Below are positions 44,491 to 51,952 of a DNA stretch of 64,000 nt, piece after piece (the stretch's first letter is position 1; the number at the start of each line of letters is the position of its first letter). Source of the DNA: Anaeromyxobacter terrae (GTDB lineage: Bacteria > Myxococcota > Myxococcia > Myxococcales > Anaeromyxobacteraceae); assembly GCF_022690685.1 (NCBI RefSeq), contig NZ_JALCYY010000008.1, positions 62,001 to 126,000 on the forward strand, written 5' to 3'. Below the pieces are notes generated by a model. That model had not been told where the DNA came from. It saw nothing but the letters and a program-made list of their open reading frames with translations, and ran no database searches. The position numbers and the translations under genes were made by a program.

Positions 44491-46911
44491 GTGACCGACC
44501 CGCTCCCCTCCAACGTCCGGATTCTCCCCGTCGCGCGCGCGCCGGACCTGTTCACGGGCAGCCCGGCCACGCTGTTCGACGCGCTGTCCGCGGCCTCGCC
44601 GGACGGCTTCCTCATCACTGCCGCCGATGGGCGCCTGCTCGCGGCGAACGAGCGGCTCTTCGAGCTGTGGGGGATCCCCGCCACCGAGCGCGCCGAGGTC
44701 CGCGAGCTCGGGAACACGGCGGCGGCCCGCCAGGCGCTGCTCCATGCCTTGAAGGGCCGCGCGTCCGGCGAGCTCGAGTGCTCGAGCCTTCGCGATCCCG
44801 CCGCGGCCCACGTCGACGAGATCGTGCTCCGCGACGGCCGCGTCCTCGAGCGGCACGTCGCGCCGACGCTCGGTCACGACGGCGTCCCGGCGGGCCGGGT
44901 GGTGGTCTTCCACGACATCACCCGCCGCAAGCGCGACGAGAACGAGCTGCGCGCGGGCGTCCGGCACGAGGCGGCGCTCGCGACCTTCGGTGAGCTCGCC
45001 ATGAACGCCGAGAGCGTCGCGCCGCTCCTGCACGCGGTCTGCGCGACGACGGCGGGGCTCCTCGCGCTCGACGCGGCCGCGGTGATCGAGGCGGGACCGG
45101 CCGGCGCGACGATCCTCTCCGCGGCGCGGCTCGCCGGCGACCTCCGGCACGCGAGGCTGCCTCCGGCAGATCCGCCGGGCGGGCCGGGCGGCCACCTCGC
45201 CCCGCTCGGCTTCGCCGCGGCGCTGGAGGTGGCGCTTCCGGGCCGCGACGGGCCGGTGCGCTTGCTCGGGGCGTACGCGCGGGGCCCGCGGGCGTTCTCG
45301 CTCGACGACGAGCGCTTCCTCACCGCCGCGGCGAGCGTCCTCGCCTCGGCGCTCGCCCGGTCCGACGCGGAGCAGGAGCTCATCGCGCGCGAGCGCCAGC
45401 TCCGCGCCGTCTTCGACGGCGCGCGCGACCCGATGCTCATCGTCGACGACGGCGCGGCGATCGTGGACGCGAACGCCGCCACCTGCGCCCTGCTCGGCGC
45501 GACGCGCGCTGGGCTCGCGGGACGGCCGCTCGACGAGGTCGCGGCGCTCGCGACGGACGGGGCGGGTGCCGGCGGCTGGCGCGCGCTCCTCGCGAAGGGC
45601 GGCGACCGCGGAGAGGCGGAGCTCGAGGGCGGCGGGCGCCGGCGCCAGGTCGAGGTCACCGTCACGACGGGCATCCTCCCCGGGCGCGCCCTCGTCGCGC
45701 TGCGCGACGTCACCGAGACGCGACTCCTCCACGCGCGGCTCGCGCTTGCGGATCGCCTCGCCTCGGTGGGGACGCTCGCCGCCGGCGTCGCGCACGAGCT
45801 CAACAACCCGCTCGCCTACGTGAGCGCGAACCTGGCGTTCCTCTCCGACCGGCTCGAGCGCGTCGAGCGCCTCCTCACCGGCGCGCCGCCCGCCCCGTCC
45901 GACGCGGACCTCGCGCATCAGCTCGGGGACGCGGTGCGCGAGGCGCGCGACGGCGCGCAGCGCATGCGCGTGATCGTCCGCGACCTGCGCACCTTCTCGC
46001 GCGGCGAGGACGACCGCTCCGGGCCGGTGGACCTCGCGCCGGTGATCGCGTCCTGCATCAACATGGCGCGCCCGGAGATCCGGCGGCGGGCGCGGCTCAC
46101 CCTCGACCTCGCGCCCGTGCCACCGGTCCACGGCAACGCCGCCCGGCTCGGGCAGGTGTTCCTGAACCTGCTCGTCAACGCGGCGCAGGCGATCGCGGAG
46201 GGCGCGCCCGAGCGGAACGAGATCCGCGTCGTCACCCGGGCGCTGCCCGATGGCCGCGTGGCGGCGGAGGTGCGCGACACGGGCTGCGGGATCGCGGCGG
46301 AGAACCTCCAGCGCGTCTTCGACCCGTTCTTCACGACGAAGCCGCCGGGCGTCGGCACCGGCCTCGGCCTCTCCATCTGCCACGGGATCGTGACCCGGCT
46401 CGGCGGCGCGCTCGAGGTCGAGAGCACGCCCGGCGCAGGCGCGTCCTTCCGCGTCGTCCTGCCCTGCGCGCGCGCGGCGGCGGGGGCGTCCGGCGCGGCG
46501 ACGACGGCGCGGGCGGCCCGTCCCCGGGCGCAGATCCTGGTCGTGGACGACGAGCCGCTCGTCGCGACGGTGCTCCAGCGCACGCTGCAGGCCGACCACG
46601 ACGTGGTCGTCGCCGGGAGGGCGCGCGAGGCGCTCGAGCGGCTCGGGCGCGGCGAGCGCTTCGACGCCATCCTCTGCGACCTCCTCATGCCGGAGATGAG
46701 CGGGATGGACCTGCACCGCGCGCTCGTCGCGGCGCACGATCCGCACGCGGGGCGCATGCTCTTCCTCACCGGCGGCGCGTTCACGACGTCCGCCCGCGTC
46801 TTCCTCGACGGGTCCGGCGTCGACTGCCTCGAGAAGCCGTTCGAGCTCGAGACGCTCCGCGCGGCGCTCGCGCGCCTCCTCGAAGGTGCGGGCGCGGCGG
46901 CCGCCCGCTGA
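44491..46911 (+). CDS. Hybrid histidine kinase: PAS-GAF-PAS-kinase-receiver
   Basis: An 806-residue soluble hybrid kinase from a GTG start. PAS 1 about 30-145 (ALSAASPDGFLITAADGRLL), GAF about 155-295, PAS 2 about 302-410 (VFDGARDPMLIVDDGAAIVD). HisKA has His435 in AAGVAHELNNPLAYVS. HATPase_c has the N-box LNLLVNAAQAIAEG, G1 VRDTGCGI, F-box VFDPFFTTKPP and G2 TGLGLSICHGI. The C-terminal receiver (about 680-800) has VVDDE and Asp730 in AILCDLLMPEMSG, with Lys in CLEKPF. Phosphate would move from His to Asp inside the protein or to another Hpt protein. No partner gene is adjacent. The end is followed by a repeat hairpin, then the convergent PAP2 gene. Confidence 0.92.
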   Translation: MTDPLPSNVRILPVARAPDLFTGSPATLFDALSAASPDGFLITAADGRLLAANERLFELWGIPATERAEVRELGNTAAARQALLHALKGRASGELECSSLRDPAAAHVDEIVLRDGRVLERHVAPTLGHDGVPAGRVVVFHDITRRKRDENELRAGVRHEAALATFGELAMNAESVAPLLHAVCATTAGLLALDAAAVIEAGPAGATILSAARLAGDLRHARLPPADPPGGPGGHLAPLGFAAALEVALPGRDGPVRLLGAYARGPRAFSLDDERFLTAAASVLASALARSDAEQELIARERQLRAVFDGARDPMLIVDDGAAIVDANAATCALLGATRAGLAGRPLDEVAALATDGAGAGGWRALLAKGGDRGEAELEGGGRRRQVEVTVTTGILPGRALVALRDVTETRLLHARLALADRLASVGTLAAGVAHELNNPLAYVSANLAFLSDRLERVERLLTGAPPAPSDADLAHQLGDAVREARDGAQRMRVIVRDLRTFSRGEDDRSGPVDLAPVIASCINMARPEIRRRARLTLDLAPVPPVHGNAARLGQVFLNLLVNAAQAIAEGAPERNEIRVVTRALPDGRVAAEVRDTGCGIAAENLQRVFDPFFTTKPPGVGTGLGLSICHGIVTRLGGALEVESTPGAGASFRVVLPCARAAAGASGAATTARAARPRAQILVVDDEPLVATVLQRTLQADHDVVVAGRAREALERLGRGERFDAILCDLLMPEMSGMDLHRALVAAHDPHAGRMLFLTGGAFTTSARVFLDGSGVDCLEKPFELETLRAALARLLEGAGAAAAR

Positions 46912-46925
46912 GCGCGCACGGGCGA

Positions 46926-46989
46926 GCGAAGCCGCCCGCGGTGGCGCGCGAGACCCGGCGAGCAGGGGCGGGGGCGCGGCCCCGGTCAG
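46926..46989. repeat. GC-rich interspersed repeat, copy B
   Basis: Same unit as 37251-37308: starts GCGAAGCCGCCCGCGG, then GACCCGGCGAGC and ends GGTCAG, with an extra GGGGGC block. It lies between two convergent genes and could form a strong hairpin that ends transcription from both sides. Confidence 0.75.
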
Positions 46990-46990
46990 A

Positions 46991-47818
46991 TCAGAACACC
47001 ACCCGCACGCCGAGGGGCAGCGGCACGAGCGCGACGCGCTGGGGGGCGCCGGCCTCCGACTCGCGCTCGCGCGGGTGGAGGAGCCGCGGGGCGGCGACCC
47101 CGATCGCGGTTCCGACGGCGGCGCCCGTGAGGACGTCGGAGAGGTAGTGCTTGTCGGCGGCGACCCGGAAGTACGCGACGCTCGTCGCGAGCGCCATCCC
47201 GACGCCCCACACCCACGGTGCGCTCCGGTAGCCGCGCAGGCTCGAGACCGTCCCCGCCGCGGCAGCGAACGAGAACGCGAGCGACGAGTGGCCTGAGTAG
47301 AAGGAGAGCTGGTCGTCCGGGTCGGGCTTGTGGACGGGCTCGGGGTAGTTCCCGTAGCGCACGAACGGCCGTTCGCGCCCCACCGACAGCTTCACGATCT
47401 GGTTCACGTCCGCGGCGAGCGCCACCGCCTCCACGACGAAGAGCGCGTCGAGGAGCGCGTCGCGCCGGGAGTCCGCGACGAGCGCGAACTGCGCGAGCGC
47501 CGCCGCCGGCACCACCCCGAACGCGAGCACGTCCGAGGCGGTGCGGGCCTGCTGGCCGTACCCCCACACGAGGAGCTTCCGCGCCTCACGATCGAACGCG
47601 GGCGGATCGCACCAGCGGCAGGTGGTGGGCGCGAGCTGAGACTTCGCGAGCTCCGTCCCGAACCAGATGACGCTCGCCCCGGCGGTGAGCGGGACGTCGA
47701 GGGCGAGATCGTAATGGAGTGCGTGCGGAGCGGCGTGGGCGGGGAGCGGCGCGGCGACGGCGGCGGCGAGCGCGAGGGCGGCGGCGAGCGCGAGGGCGGC
47801 GGCGCGGGCGGCGAGCAT
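46991..47818 (-). CDS. PAP2-superfamily phosphatase
   Basis: A 275-residue phosphatase, probably in the envelope, with a signal-like start (MLAARAAALALAAALALAAA). The three PAP2 signature motifs are visible: KLSVGRERPFVRY (KxxxxxxRP), FYSGHSSLAFSFAA (PSGH-like SGH with catalytic His) and RVAADKHYLSDVLTGAAVG (SRxxxxxHxxxD). Several hydrophobic helices surround them. Such enzymes remove phosphate from lipid phosphates such as undecaprenyl pyrophosphate or phosphatidic acid; which one is not known. It converges with the hybrid kinase gene. Confidence 0.88.
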   Translation of the reverse strand: MLAARAAALALAAALALAAAVAAPLPAHAAPHALHYDLALDVPLTAGASVIWFGTELAKSQLAPTTCRWCDPPAFDREARKLLVWGYGQQARTASDVLAFGVVPAAALAQFALVADSRRDALLDALFVVEAVALAADVNQIVKLSVGRERPFVRYGNYPEPVHKPDPDDQLSFYSGHSSLAFSFAAAAGTVSSLRGYRSAPWVWGVGMALATSVAYFRVAADKHYLSDVLTGAAVGTAIGVAAPRLLHPRERESEAGAPQRVALVPLPLGVRVVF

Positions 47819-47847
47819 GCGCGCAAGCTATCATCCCCCGGATCCCC

Positions 47848-48165
47848 ATGCCGCTTCCGCCCCATGGCGGCGGACCGCCCGGCGATCCGCCCTCCCCCGA
47901 TCCGGTGCCGCTCCCCATCGACGGGACGCTCGATCTGCACGCGTTCCGGCCCTCCGAGATCGGCGAGCTCGTCCCCGAGTGGATCGAGGCGTGCCGTGCA
48001 GCCGGGATCCTCGAGCTACGCATCGTTCACGGAAAGGGCACCGGCGCGCTTCGCCGCACCGTGGAGGGGATCCTCTCGAGGCATCCGGCGGTCGCCGCGT
48101 TCCGCGCGGCCGATGAGGGCGCGGGCGGCTGGGGTGCGACGCTCGTGTCGCTCAGGAGCGGGTGA
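47848..48165 (+). CDS. Stand-alone Smr domain protein
   Basis: A 105-residue protein with a Smr endonuclease-like domain: LDLHAFRPSEIGELVPEWIE (LDLHG-like start) and the HGKG loop in LRIVHGKGTGALRRTVEGIL. The first 25 residues are Pro-rich (MPLPPHGGGPPGDPPSPDPV). Smr domains nick DNA or RNA; the small stand-alone type has also been linked to ribosome rescue and mismatch repair. Its 3' end overlaps the AlaX gene end by 14 bp (convergent), and it is divergent from the PAP2 gene with about 30 bp between the starts. Confidence 0.88.
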   Translation: MPLPPHGGGPPGDPPSPDPVPLPIDGTLDLHAFRPSEIGELVPEWIEACRAAGILELRIVHGKGTGALRRTVEGILSRHPAVAAFRAADEGAGGWGATLVSLRSG

Positions 48166-49360
48166 GCGCGGCCTCGGCCTCGGCCAGCGCCGCCTCGAGG
48201 CGGGAGGCGTCCGGGCCGCTCCCCTGCGCGAGATCGGGGGCGCCGCCGCCCTTTCCGGAGAGCGCCACCGCCGCGGCCCGGACGAGCTCCCCGAGGTGCG
48301 GACCTTCGCCCCTGGGCCGCGCGAAGGCGAGGTGGGCGCGCCCATCCTCGACGGCGCCGACGAGCGCCACCCGACCGCGCGCGGCGAGCGCAGCGGCGAC
48401 GGCCTTCACGAACGCGGCGGCGCCCGGCGCGGGCGGGACGACCACGGCCCGCACCGCCCCGCCGCCCTGCCCGGCGAGCCGCTCCGCCTCGACCGCGGCG
48501 AGCGCGAGAAGGAGCCGCTCCACCTCCTTGCGCCGCGCCGCCCCGTCCTCCGCCGCGCGCGCGGCCACGGCCGGAAGCTCCGCCGGGGCGCAGCGGAGCG
48601 CGCGCGCCGCCTCGCCGAGCCGGCTCCGCGCCTGCGCGAGCGCGGCGACGACGCGCCCGCCGCAGACGAACTCGACGCGCGATCCTGCTCCCCACTTCTG
48701 CGCGCCGAGCACGGCGATCGCGCCGACCTCTCCCGTGCGGCGCGGGTGCGTCCCGCCGCACGGCGAGGCGTCCACCACGCCCACTCCGGCGGCGCCGGGA
48801 TCGGAGACGACGACGACCCGCGCGCCCTTGGTCGGCGCCTTGCGCAGCGGCAGCGCCGCGAGCTCCTCCGCCGAGAGCTCCCGCGCCACGACCGGCAGGT
48901 CGCGGAAGACGAGGTCGTTCGCGGCCGCCTCGACCGCGCGCAGCGCGTCGTCGCCGAGCGTGGCGGCGGGAGCGTCGAGGTCGATCGTGCAGGTGATCTC
49001 GCCGAGGTGGAAGGAGAGCGTGCGCGCGCTCCGCGTCGCCTCGAAGGCGGCCGAGAGGAGGTGCTGGCCGTGGTGCTGCTGCACGTGGTCCCGCCGGCGC
49101 GCCCCGTCGACCCGGCAGGCGACCTGGCCCGCGGGCGCCGGCCCGTCGAGGACGTGGAGGATCTCGCCGCCGTCGTCCTGCACGTCCACCACGGGCACGC
49201 CGGCGATGGTGCCATGGTCGGCGGGCTGGCCGCCGCCCTCGGGGTAGAAGGCCGTCCGGTCGAGGAGGACCGCGGTGCGTCCGGACAGCTCGCGAGCCGC
49301 GGTGACGGTCGCCTCGAACTCCAGGAGGCCGCTGTCGGAGAGATAGAGCCGGTGGGTCAC
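48152..49360 (-). CDS. AlaX-type alanyl-tRNA editing hydrolase, long form
   Basis: A 402-residue protein similar to the C-terminal part of AlaRS. It has FYPEGGGQPADHGTI, the zinc HxxxH motif in VQQHHGQHLLSAAFEA and CGGTHPRRTGEVG (the second zinc CxxxH site), then a DHHA1-like tail (residues 260-395, GPHLGELVRAAAVALSGKGGG). It removes Ser or Gly wrongly attached to tRNA(Ala). The DHHA1 tail makes it the long (AlaX-L) form. The start is GTG at 49358-49360. It is the nearest gene to the hairpin-rich region upstream of the HPF-like gene. Confidence 0.92.
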   Translation of the reverse strand: MTHRLYLSDSGLLEFEATVTAARELSGRTAVLLDRTAFYPEGGGQPADHGTIAGVPVVDVQDDGGEILHVLDGPAPAGQVACRVDGARRRDHVQQHHGQHLLSAAFEATRSARTLSFHLGEITCTIDLDAPAATLGDDALRAVEAAANDLVFRDLPVVARELSAEELAALPLRKAPTKGARVVVVSDPGAAGVGVVDASPCGGTHPRRTGEVGAIAVLGAQKWGAGSRVEFVCGGRVVAALAQARSRLGEAARALRCAPAELPAVAARAAEDGAARRKEVERLLLALAAVEAERLAGQGGGAVRAVVVPPAPGAAAFVKAVAAALAARGRVALVGAVEDGRAHLAFARPRGEGPHLGELVRAAAVALSGKGGGAPDLAQGSGPDASRLEAALAEAEAALTRS

Positions 49361-49417
49361 GGCCGGAGTCTAACCTGCGGCCCGTCCTCGGGGCGGGGGC
49401 GCACACCGTGGGAGGGC

Positions 49418-49494
49418 CCCGCGCGAAGCGCGGGAGGGGCGAAGCCCCTCCGGCGGGGAACGGTCGCGAACCCGCGAAGCGGGCGCGACCGTTC
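49418..49494. repeat. Tandem hairpins with GAA loops
   Basis: Three perfect hairpins in a row. CCCGCGC-GAA-GCGCGGG is at 49418-49434. GGAGGGGC-GAA-GCCCCTCC is at 49433-49451. The third, 49458-49494, is a larger stem of 11 bp outside (GAACGGTCGCG/CGCGACCGTTC) and CCCGC-GAA-GCGGG inside. The loops all have the GCGAAGC core also seen in the repeats at 37251 and 46926. A GGGGGCGCAGCCCCC hairpin follows at 49546-49560. They fill the gap between the AlaX and the HPF-like gene. Confidence 0.85.
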
Positions 49495-49594
49495 ACGGGC
49501 CCCGCCGAGCAGGGGTGGGGCCCCGACGACGGCGGCCACGGGGCGGGGGCGCAGCCCCCGGTGTGATCAATCAATCAATGGCCATCGTATCGGC

Positions 49595-49999
49595 ATGAAG
49601 CTCTCCATCCACGCGAACCACCTCTCGCTCCCGAAGGACGTCACGACCTTCATCGCCAAGCACGTCACGCGCCCGCTCGCGCGCGTGTACGACGACCAGG
49701 CCGCGGAGCTCTCCGTGCACTTCGACGACTCCCGACCGAAGAAGGGCGGCGTGGACCAGGCCTGCCGCCTCTCCTTCCGGATGCCGGGCGCGCGCACGAT
49801 CCACGTCGAGAGCGTGCAGGAGGATCTCTACAAGGCGCTCCTCGACGCCTCCGAGCGGCTGAAGCGCCACGTGAGGAAGCAGGTCGACCGCATGCGCGCG
49901 ACGTCCCGGAAGCCGATGCACCGGCCGCTCGGGCGCACCTGGCGCGAGCGCTCCACGCGCCAGGGGGTCACGCCCGACGGCGATCCAGCTGCGCTGTGA
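49595..49999 (+). CDS. HPF/RaiA-type ribosome-associated protein, short form
   Basis: A 134-residue protein of the sigma54-modulation/HPF family, which binds the 30S subunit and helps form idle 70S or 100S ribosomes. The N-terminal domain (1-100) shows MKLSIHANHLSLPKDVTTFI, AELSVHFDDSRPKKGGVDQ and IHVESVQEDLYKALLDASERLKRHVRKQ, the beta-alpha-beta order of RaiA/HPF. The C-terminal 30 residues are basic and Arg-rich (PLGRTWRERSTRQG), shorter than the dimerising domain of the long form. The ATG at 49595 overlaps a six-codon reading frame (49578-49598) as ATGA. It converges with the large receiver-kinase operon. Confidence 0.85.
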   Translation: MKLSIHANHLSLPKDVTTFIAKHVTRPLARVYDDQAAELSVHFDDSRPKKGGVDQACRLSFRMPGARTIHVESVQEDLYKALLDASERLKRHVRKQVDRMRATSRKPMHRPLGRTWRERSTRQGVTPDGDPAAL

Positions 50000-50017
50000 G
50001 GCACGCCTCCGCTCGCT

Positions 50018-51952
50018 CTACGCGCTGGCCTTCGCCGGCCCCAGCAAGCGGCGGACGTGGCCGAGGAGCGCCTCGCTCGTGAATGGCTTCTGGATGAGCT
50101 CCACGTCGCCGTCGCGGAGGCGGTCCTCGACCAGCACGTCCTCGGTGTGGCCGGTCATGAAGAGCACCTTCATGCCCGGCTGCTCTCCCTGGAGCGCGTC
50201 GGCGAGCTCCGCCCCGGTCATGCGCGGCATCACGAGATCGGCGAGGAGGAGATCCACGCGCGCGCCCCGGGCACGGGCCGCCTCGAGCGCCTCGGCCCCG
50301 TTGCGGCCCGCGACCACGTGATAGCCGCTCCCGGCGAGGACCCGCCCGAGCAGCACGCGCAGCGCGTCCTCGTCCTCGGCGAGCACGACGGTCTCCCCGA
50401 GACCGCGCGGCGCGGCCGCCGCCACCGGAACGTGCGCGCGCCCGGCGTGCTCCGCGCTGACCGGCAGGAACACCGTGAACGTGGCGCCCTGGCTCGGCCG
50501 CGACTCGACGCGGATCGCGCCGCCGGCCTGGCGCACGATGCCGTAGACGGTGGCGAGCCCGAGGCCGGTGCCGGTCTCCTTGGTGGTGAAGAACGGATCG
50601 AAGATCCGCGAGCGGACCTCGTCGTTCATGCCGCAGCCGCCGTCCTTCACGGAGAGCGTGACGTAGCGGCCGGCGGGGATGGGGAGGTCGCGCGGCGCCT
50701 CCGCGAGCTCCACGTTCGCGGTCTCGAGGGCGAGCGGGCCGCCGTCGGGCATGGCGTCGCGCGCGTTCACGGCGAGGTTCAGGAGCACCTGGGCGAGCTG
50801 GTCCGCGTCGGCGAGCACCGGCCAGGGAGCGTCCTGGAGGCGCGTGGTGAGCTCGATCCGCTCGCCGATGGCGCGCGAGAGGAGCTTGCCGAGGTCCTGC
50901 ACGACCTTGTTGAGGGAGAGGACCTCCGGGCGGAGCAGCTTCTTGCGGGACAGCGTGAGGAGCTGCCGGGTCACGCCCGCCGCGCGGTGCGCCGCCTCTA
51001 CGATGCCCTCCGCGCTCTCGCGCGAGCGCTGGTCGCCCCGCGGGAGATCTCGCATGAGCAGCTCGGAGTAGCCGAGGATCACGGCGAGCACGTTCGAGAA
51101 GTCGTGCGCGACGCCCCCCGCGAGCCGCCCGACCGCCTCCATCTTCTGCGCCTGGCGCAGGTTCTGCTCGAGCGCGCGCCGCTCCTCCTCCGCCCGCTCC
51201 CGCTCGGAGACGTCGCGGATCGAGAGCACCCGCAGCGCGCGGTCCTGGAGCGGCAGCTCGCCCGCGGTGAGCTCGACCGGGAGCTCCACGCCGTCGGCCC
51301 GGCGGTGACGCGCCGGGGCCGAGCGCGCGCCGGGCGCGGGCAGCGCCGCCGCGTCGCGCTCCGCGCCCTCCGCGCCCGCCGCGAGCAGCTCCGAGTAGCG
51401 GCGCGCGCGCAGCGCGTCGCGCGTCTCGCCGTAGAGCCGCTCCGCGGCGGGGTTCGCGTCGTCGATCTGGCCGCTCGCGCTGTCGACGAGGAGGATCGCG
51501 TCGGAGGAGGTCTCGAACACGCCGCGGTGGAGCGCCTCGCTCTGGACGAGCCGCACCACGAGGTCGCGCTGCTCGCGCCGCATCCGGCCCTTGTCGATCG
51601 CGTTCTGGACCTTGAGGTTCAGCGCGTCGTAGTCGGAGACCGGCTTCGTCACGTAGTCGAACGCGCCGATCTGGACCGCCGCGATGGCGGAGTCGATCGA
51701 GGCGTAGCCGGTGACGAGGATGACCTCGGCGTCGGGCTTCTCGGCCTTGAGCCCGCGGGCGACGTCGAGCCCCGAGCCGTCGCCCAGGTTCTTGTCGATG
51801 ATGGCGACGTCGATGTCGCGCGCCTCGTGGGCGATGGCGAGCGCCTCGCGGACGGAGCCGGCGAGCAGGAGCCGCCGCCCGTCCCCCTCGAGGAAGCGGC
51901 GGAAGACGTCGAGGATCACCGGCTCGTCATCGACGATCAGGATCGTCGCCAT
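50018..51952 (-). CDS. REC-PAS-histidine kinase-REC hybrid
   Basis: A 644-residue protein with a receiver at both ends. REC 1 (3-118) has VDDE, Asp53 in VAIIDKNLGDGSG and Lys103 in YVTKPV. A PAS domain lies at about 140-250 (FETSSDAILLVDSASGQIDD). HisKA has His283 in GGVAHDFSNVLAVILG. HATPase_c has the N-box LLNLAVNARDAMPDG, KDGGCGMNDEV, the F-box IFDPFFTTKETGTGLGL and G2. REC 2 (about 515-635) has LAEDED, Asp in DLLLADLVMPRMTG and LIQKPF. The build is that of cytoplasmic phosphorelay hubs. The ATG at 51950-51952 overlaps the end of the Ig-like envelope gene by 26 bp, so both are read from one mRNA. Last gene of the five-gene operon. Confidence 0.92.
   Translation of the reverse strand: MATILIVDDEPVILDVFRRFLEGDGRRLLLAGSVREALAIAHEARDIDVAIIDKNLGDGSGLDVARGLKAEKPDAEVILVTGYASIDSAIAAVQIGAFDYVTKPVSDYDALNLKVQNAIDKGRMRREQRDLVVRLVQSEALHRGVFETSSDAILLVDSASGQIDDANPAAERLYGETRDALRARRYSELLAAGAEGAERDAAALPAPGARSAPARHRRADGVELPVELTAGELPLQDRALRVLSIRDVSERERAEEERRALEQNLRQAQKMEAVGRLAGGVAHDFSNVLAVILGYSELLMRDLPRGDQRSRESAEGIVEAAHRAAGVTRQLLTLSRKKLLRPEVLSLNKVVQDLGKLLSRAIGERIELTTRLQDAPWPVLADADQLAQVLLNLAVNARDAMPDGGPLALETANVELAEAPRDLPIPAGRYVTLSVKDGGCGMNDEVRSRIFDPFFTTKETGTGLGLATVYGIVRQAGGAIRVESRPSQGATFTVFLPVSAEHAGRAHVPVAAAAPRGLGETVVLAEDEDALRVLLGRVLAGSGYHVVAGRNGAEALEAARARGARVDLLLADLVMPRMTGAELADALQGEQPGMKVLFMTGHTEDVLVEDRLRDGDVELIQKPFTSEALLGHVRRLLGPAKASA

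Noticed and set aside
49578-49598. Six-codon reading frame (ATG to TGA) overlapping the HPF-like start as ATGA
   Set aside because: It could be a leader peptide, but six codons can arise by chance and no ribosome-binding site precedes it.
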